Positions 61,127 through 64,000 of a stretch of 64,000 bases of DNA are shown here, piece after piece. The position numbers were made by a program, and so were the translations under genes. Each line of letters starts with the position of its first letter. Positions within the stretch are counted from its first letter, which is position 1. Origin of the DNA: Myroides guanonis (lineage in GTDB: Bacteria > Bacteroidota > Bacteroidia > Flavobacteriales > Flavobacteriaceae); the NCBI RefSeq assembly GCF_900114085.1, contig NZ_FORU01000006.1, forward strand, positions 62,001-126,000. Reading direction: 5' to 3'. The notes beneath the pieces are model-generated. The model had not been told where the DNA came from, made no database searches, and saw only the letters and a program-made list of their open reading frames with translations.

Positions 61127-62809
61127 CTAAAAGTCTTCTTTCACATTAAATTGAACCCATTCGTAACTTCTAGGATGATGAAATCCTATGCTCTCTGCGT
61201 GTAGATGAAGTCTGTTGTCTTTCTTTCCATATAAATCATCGCCAACTATAGGAGAGTTAAGGCCTGATATGTGAGAAGCATGAACGCGCAACTGATGTGT
61301 ACGGCCAGTTATAGGGTAAAAGTACACCTTGGATTTGTTGTTAATGGACTCTATTAACTCCCAATGTGTTTCTGCATTTTTTCCATATTCAAAACATACT
61401 AGTTGTCTTGGTCTGTCTTCTAAATCTACTCTTAAGGGCAAGTTTATAACACCATTTTTAGTGGTGAGTTCTTTGTCTAAAAGCGCTATATAACGTTTTT
61501 TGACAATTTTTTTTAAAAATTGCTTTTGTAAACTTTTATGTGATTCTTTGTTTTTAGCTACTATCAATAAGCCAGAGGTAGCCATGTCTAGACGGTGTAC
61601 GATTAGTGGTCCAGTGGCGTTGGGGTATAAGGCTTTAATACGTGTGTAAACAGAATCTTGAATGTTAATTCCTGGAACACTCAATAGTTCCGATGGTTTG
61701 TTGACTATAACTATATCTTCATCATCATAGACTATTTTCAACTCTCCTATGATTTCTTGTGGATTTATAAGTAGATTTTCATCTATATCCATTCCTTCAA
61801 GCATATGACCTAAAATTGGTTCGCATTTTCCTCTACATGCTGGATAGAAGTTTTTGTGCTTTCTAATTTCTGATTTAGGTGCATTTCCCCACCAAAATTC
61901 AGCCATTGCAAGTGGTTTTAATTGATGTAGAAAAGCATATTGAAGTAATTTTGGAGCGGCACAATCACCTGTTGCTGCTGGTGGATTTTTTTCAGTGGTG
62001 TTCTCAAAAATTTCAATTAAGTCTTTTTGTTCACCACGTATGTTTAAAAACTGATATTGTTGAAATAGTTTTGTTTGAAGAAGGTTTGATTTTTCTTTTC
62101 TAAGCGCTTTTTTTTCTTTTAACCTATTGGTTAGGGTGTCTAGGGAGTTATTGATTGATGCAATGGTATCTGTCCATTGGTTTATCAAGATTTTTAATTC
62201 GTGTTTATCCCGTAAACTTTGTTTAATTAAATCTTCCTGAAACATCTTGTAAGATTCGGAATCTAAAGAGAAATTATTTGTTTCTCTCTGTTTTTTACGA
62301 GTAGCTTTTTGTGTTTTTAATTGTTCTTTCTTTTCTTTAATTAATACCTCTGAAGTTGCAATAGCTGATGAGAGTTTTTCATGGAGAAGGAGAAACTCAG
62401 GATTAGACTCTAATTCTTCAATCTCTTTATTGATTTGATTTAAAACAGACTCTTCAGCTTTAAAGAAACCGTCTTTATTCCAAAGATCAAATACAGGCGG
62501 TACAAAGTTTTCGATATTTTCTAAATGACCTAATTTTCCAGAATATGCTGTTAGATAGCCAATTGAATTATCTTTTTTTTGAACAATTAATACACCAAAC
62601 ATTTTTCCATAGGGTAAGCAGATTTTAGAACTAGTGTCAAATAAAGATTGTATGTCTTTATTTTCAATTAGTTCTTGCTGAAGTTCTAAAGAAGCGACAA
62701 CGCACAAAGGATGTGGTTCATAAAAAAAAGGGAAAGTAAATCTTTTAGGTAATTCTATAGAACTTATATCTGCTTTGAAACTTCTTAAAACTTTATTTAG
62801 AGGATTCAT
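61127..62809 (-). CDS. Long RluA-family pseudouridine synthase
   Basis: 560 residues. The C-terminal ~220 residues are the RluA catalytic domain: LSVPGINIQDSVYTRIK, the catalytic motif HRLDMATSGLLIVAKN (Asp near 408) and LRVHASHISGLNSPIVGD. The N-terminal ~330 residues are a family extension with a long charged coiled coil (about 115-265) and a GDCAAPKLLQYAFLHQLKPL block with CRGKC. This extended RluA class occurs in Bacteroidota and some other bacteria. It isomerises uridine in rRNA or tRNA. The exact site is unknown. The reverse-strand -7 element TATTTTTG lies at 62820-62827. Confidence 0.88.
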   Translation of the reverse strand: MNPLNKVLRSFKADISSIELPKRFTFPFFYEPHPLCVVASLELQQELIENKDIQSLFDTSSKICLPYGKMFGVLIVQKKDNSIGYLTAYSGKLGHLENIENFVPPVFDLWNKDGFFKAEESVLNQINKEIEELESNPEFLLLHEKLSSAIATSEVLIKEKKEQLKTQKATRKKQRETNNFSLDSESYKMFQEDLIKQSLRDKHELKILINQWTDTIASINNSLDTLTNRLKEKKALRKEKSNLLQTKLFQQYQFLNIRGEQKDLIEIFENTTEKNPPAATGDCAAPKLLQYAFLHQLKPLAMAEFWWGNAPKSEIRKHKNFYPACRGKCEPILGHMLEGMDIDENLLINPQEIIGELKIVYDDEDIVIVNKPSELLSVPGINIQDSVYTRIKALYPNATGPLIVHRLDMATSGLLIVAKNKESHKSLQKQFLKKIVKKRYIALLDKELTTKNGVINLPLRVDLEDRPRQLVCFEYGKNAETHWELIESINNKSKVYFYPITGRTHQLRVHASHISGLNSPIVGDDLYGKKDNRLHLHAESIGFHHPRSYEWVQFNVKEDF

Positions 62810-62819
62810 CTTTTTTTTG

Positions 62820-62827
62820 CAAAAATA
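62820..62827 (-). promoter_or_regulatory. Promoter -7 element of the long RluA gene
   Basis: On the reverse strand, TATTTTTG matches TAnnTTTG, 10 bases before the ATG. Confidence 0.45.
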
Positions 62828-63020
62828 GTCAATTTATAACTACATCATGTTTTATTAAACAATGAGCAGTAAATAGTTGATGGTAATTGGATGGATATAA
62901 CGGATTTTTATAACTATCAGGTATATTTTCAGAGCTTATGATAGCTTGTTTTGTCTTTTTATAGTGTAAGATGTTTGTTTTTAGTGGTTTAGTGTTTTGT
63001 TTATTAATGATACTTGCTTT

Positions 63021-63051
63021 TTGTGACTTTAATAGTTATATAGTATCTTTG
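63021..63051 (+). promoter_or_regulatory. ffh promoter
   Basis: TTG at 63021-63023, a 20-base spacer, then TATCTTTG at 63044-63051, matching the Bacteroidota -33/-7 pattern. The ATG is 26 bases downstream. Confidence 0.7.
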
Positions 63052-63077
63052 CCTTTCAGTATTTAAAAAATACCATT

Positions 63078-64000
63078 ATGTTCGATAATTTAAGCGATAA
63101 ATTAGATAAAGCCTTTCATATCCTTAAGGGACATGGAAAAATAACTGAGGTTAACGTTGCAGATACTCTGAAAGAAGTTAGAAGAGCTCTTTTAGATGCG
63201 GATGTTAACTTTAAGATAGCCAAAGATTTTACAAATAGAGTAAAAGAGAAAGCCTTAGGTCAAGATGTATTGACAAATCTTCAACCTGGTCAGTTAATGG
63301 TAAAAATCGTTAAGGACGAGTTGATTGAGTTAATGGGAGGTGAGGCAGCAGGTATTAATTTATCGGGTAATCCTTCTGTGATTTTAATGTCGGGATTGCA
63401 AGGTTCAGGTAAGACTACTTTTTCAGGTAAGCTTGCGAACTTTTTAAAAAGCAAAAAATCTAAAAATCCACTTCTTGTAGCTTGTGACGTTTACCGTCCA
63501 GCTGCGATTAATCAGTTACATGTAGTTGGAGAACAATTAGGTGTAGAGGTATATTCTGAAGCGGGCAATATGAATCCAGTTGAAATTGCACAGAATGCAA
63601 TTAAACATGCTAAGGCAAATGGATTTAATGTTGTTATTGTCGATACAGCAGGTCGATTGGCAGTCGATGAGGAGATGATGAATGAAATAGCTAATATTCA
63701 CAAAGCTATTCAACCTCAAGAAACGTTATTTGTTGTAGATGCAATGACAGGACAGGATGCAGTAAATACTGCAAAAGCTTTTAACGATCGATTGAATTTT
63801 GACGGGGTTATATTAACTAAGTTAGATGGAGATACTAGAGGAGGAGCAGCAATATCTATTAAATCAGTAGTTAATAAACCAATTAAGTTTATTGGAACTG
63901 GAGAGAAAATGGATGCTATTGACGTGTTTTATCCAAACCGTATGGCTGACCGTATTCTTGGTATGGGTGATGTTATCTCATTAGTAGAGCGTGCACAAGC
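63078..64000 (+). CDS. ffh: Signal recognition particle protein Ffh (3' truncated by window)
   Basis: The first 307 codons of Ffh, open to the window edge. N domain MFDNLSDKLDKAFHILKGHG, followed by the G domain: G1 MSGLQGSGKTTFSGKLA, then ACDVYRPAAINQL, G3 DTAGRLAVDEEMM, and G4 TKLDGDTRGGAA. The C-terminal methionine-rich M domain lies outside the window. Ffh with SRP RNA targets nascent membrane and secreted proteins to the FtsY receptor and SecYEG. The start at 63078 fits the promoter and the family N terminus. Confidence 0.95.
   Translation, partial: MFDNLSDKLDKAFHILKGHGKITEVNVADTLKEVRRALLDADVNFKIAKDFTNRVKEKALGQDVLTNLQPGQLMVKIVKDELIELMGGEAAGINLSGNPSVILMSGLQGSGKTTFSGKLANFLKSKKSKNPLLVACDVYRPAAINQLHVVGEQLGVEVYSEAGNMNPVEIAQNAIKHAKANGFNVVIVDTAGRLAVDEEMMNEIANIHKAIQPQETLFVVDAMTGQDAVNTAKAFNDRLNFDGVILTKLDGDTRGGAAISIKSVVNKPIKFIGTGEKMDAIDVFYPNRMADRILGMGDVISLVERAQ

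Overview
The window is AT-rich, densely coded bacterial chromosome from a member of the Bacteroidota, almost certainly Flavobacteriaceae (Flavobacterium- or Myroides-like). Three things point there. Many genes are preceded by the Bacteroidota-type -7 element TAnnTTTG, several with a TTG about 18-20 bases further upstream, and Shine-Dalgarno sequences are scarce. Lineage-specific families are present: PorQ of the type IX secretion system, DUF3822, DUF6095, DUF4920, DUF4252, UMF1 and fused SecDF. Many genes encode lipoproteins. No rRNA operon, intact insertion sequence, CRISPR array or intact prophage is visible.

Layout. 1-2.5 kb: end of a surface-polysaccharide glycosyltransferase cluster. 2.5-3.1 kb: ftsE. 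3.5-8.4 kb: a 1006-residue periplasmic TPR protein paired with an outer-membrane beta-barrel. 8.5-15.2 kb: GreA-like factor, gyrB, mdh, secDF. 15.6-19.6 kb: reverse-strand murQ-DUF6095-lipoprotein-terC and DUF3822-rsmD units, with the RNase P RNA gene between them. 19.7-26.6 kb: RecD-like helicase, kdsB, a membrane-anchored SRPBCC/GyrI-like protein, ilvE, and a lipoprotein/haem-lipoprotein/mnmD operon. 27.2 kb: a single tRNA-Lys. 27.4-30.7 kb: a GlxA-type regulator divergent from five small stress/detoxification-type genes, followed by a decayed gene. 31.2-35.3 kb: a DUF4252 protein and a probable cobalamin- or metal-chelate-uptake locus (beta-propeller lipoprotein divergent from a binding lipoprotein and a FecCD permease).

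35.4-41.2 kb: tgt, an LptF/G permease, an EamA transporter, accA, dnaB. 41.2-46.8 kb: two reverse-strand units, LUD-cdsA-psd-ACBP-lipoprotein SOD and rsfS-ftsH. 46.9-52.3 kb: birA, lipoprotein MsrB, a hydrolase, an M48 lipoprotein protease, a UMF1 transporter and an unrecognised lipoprotein. 52.7-58.4 kb: lon, porQ, cmk, a NupG-like transporter. 58.5-59.8 kb: a decayed accessory island with a DnaD/winged-helix-like ORF and a frameshifted gene remnant. 59.9-64 kb: DUF445 protein, a long RluA-type pseudouridine synthase and the 5' part of ffh, cut by the window edge.

Most of the window is core genome. I did not find a clearly new multi-gene defence or mobile system. The best leads are: the putative BtuG-like/BtuF/BtuC locus with a perfect 10-bp inverted repeat abutting its promoter; the large TPR protein with a plug-less barrel; the lipoprotein superoxide dismutase in a phospholipid-synthesis operon together with a lipoprotein MsrB nearby; the GlxA-linked stress cluster; a TGT enzyme without the usual zinc cysteines; and the decayed genes at 3.2, 31 and 59 kb. 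Family names come from reading the proteins, without a database search.
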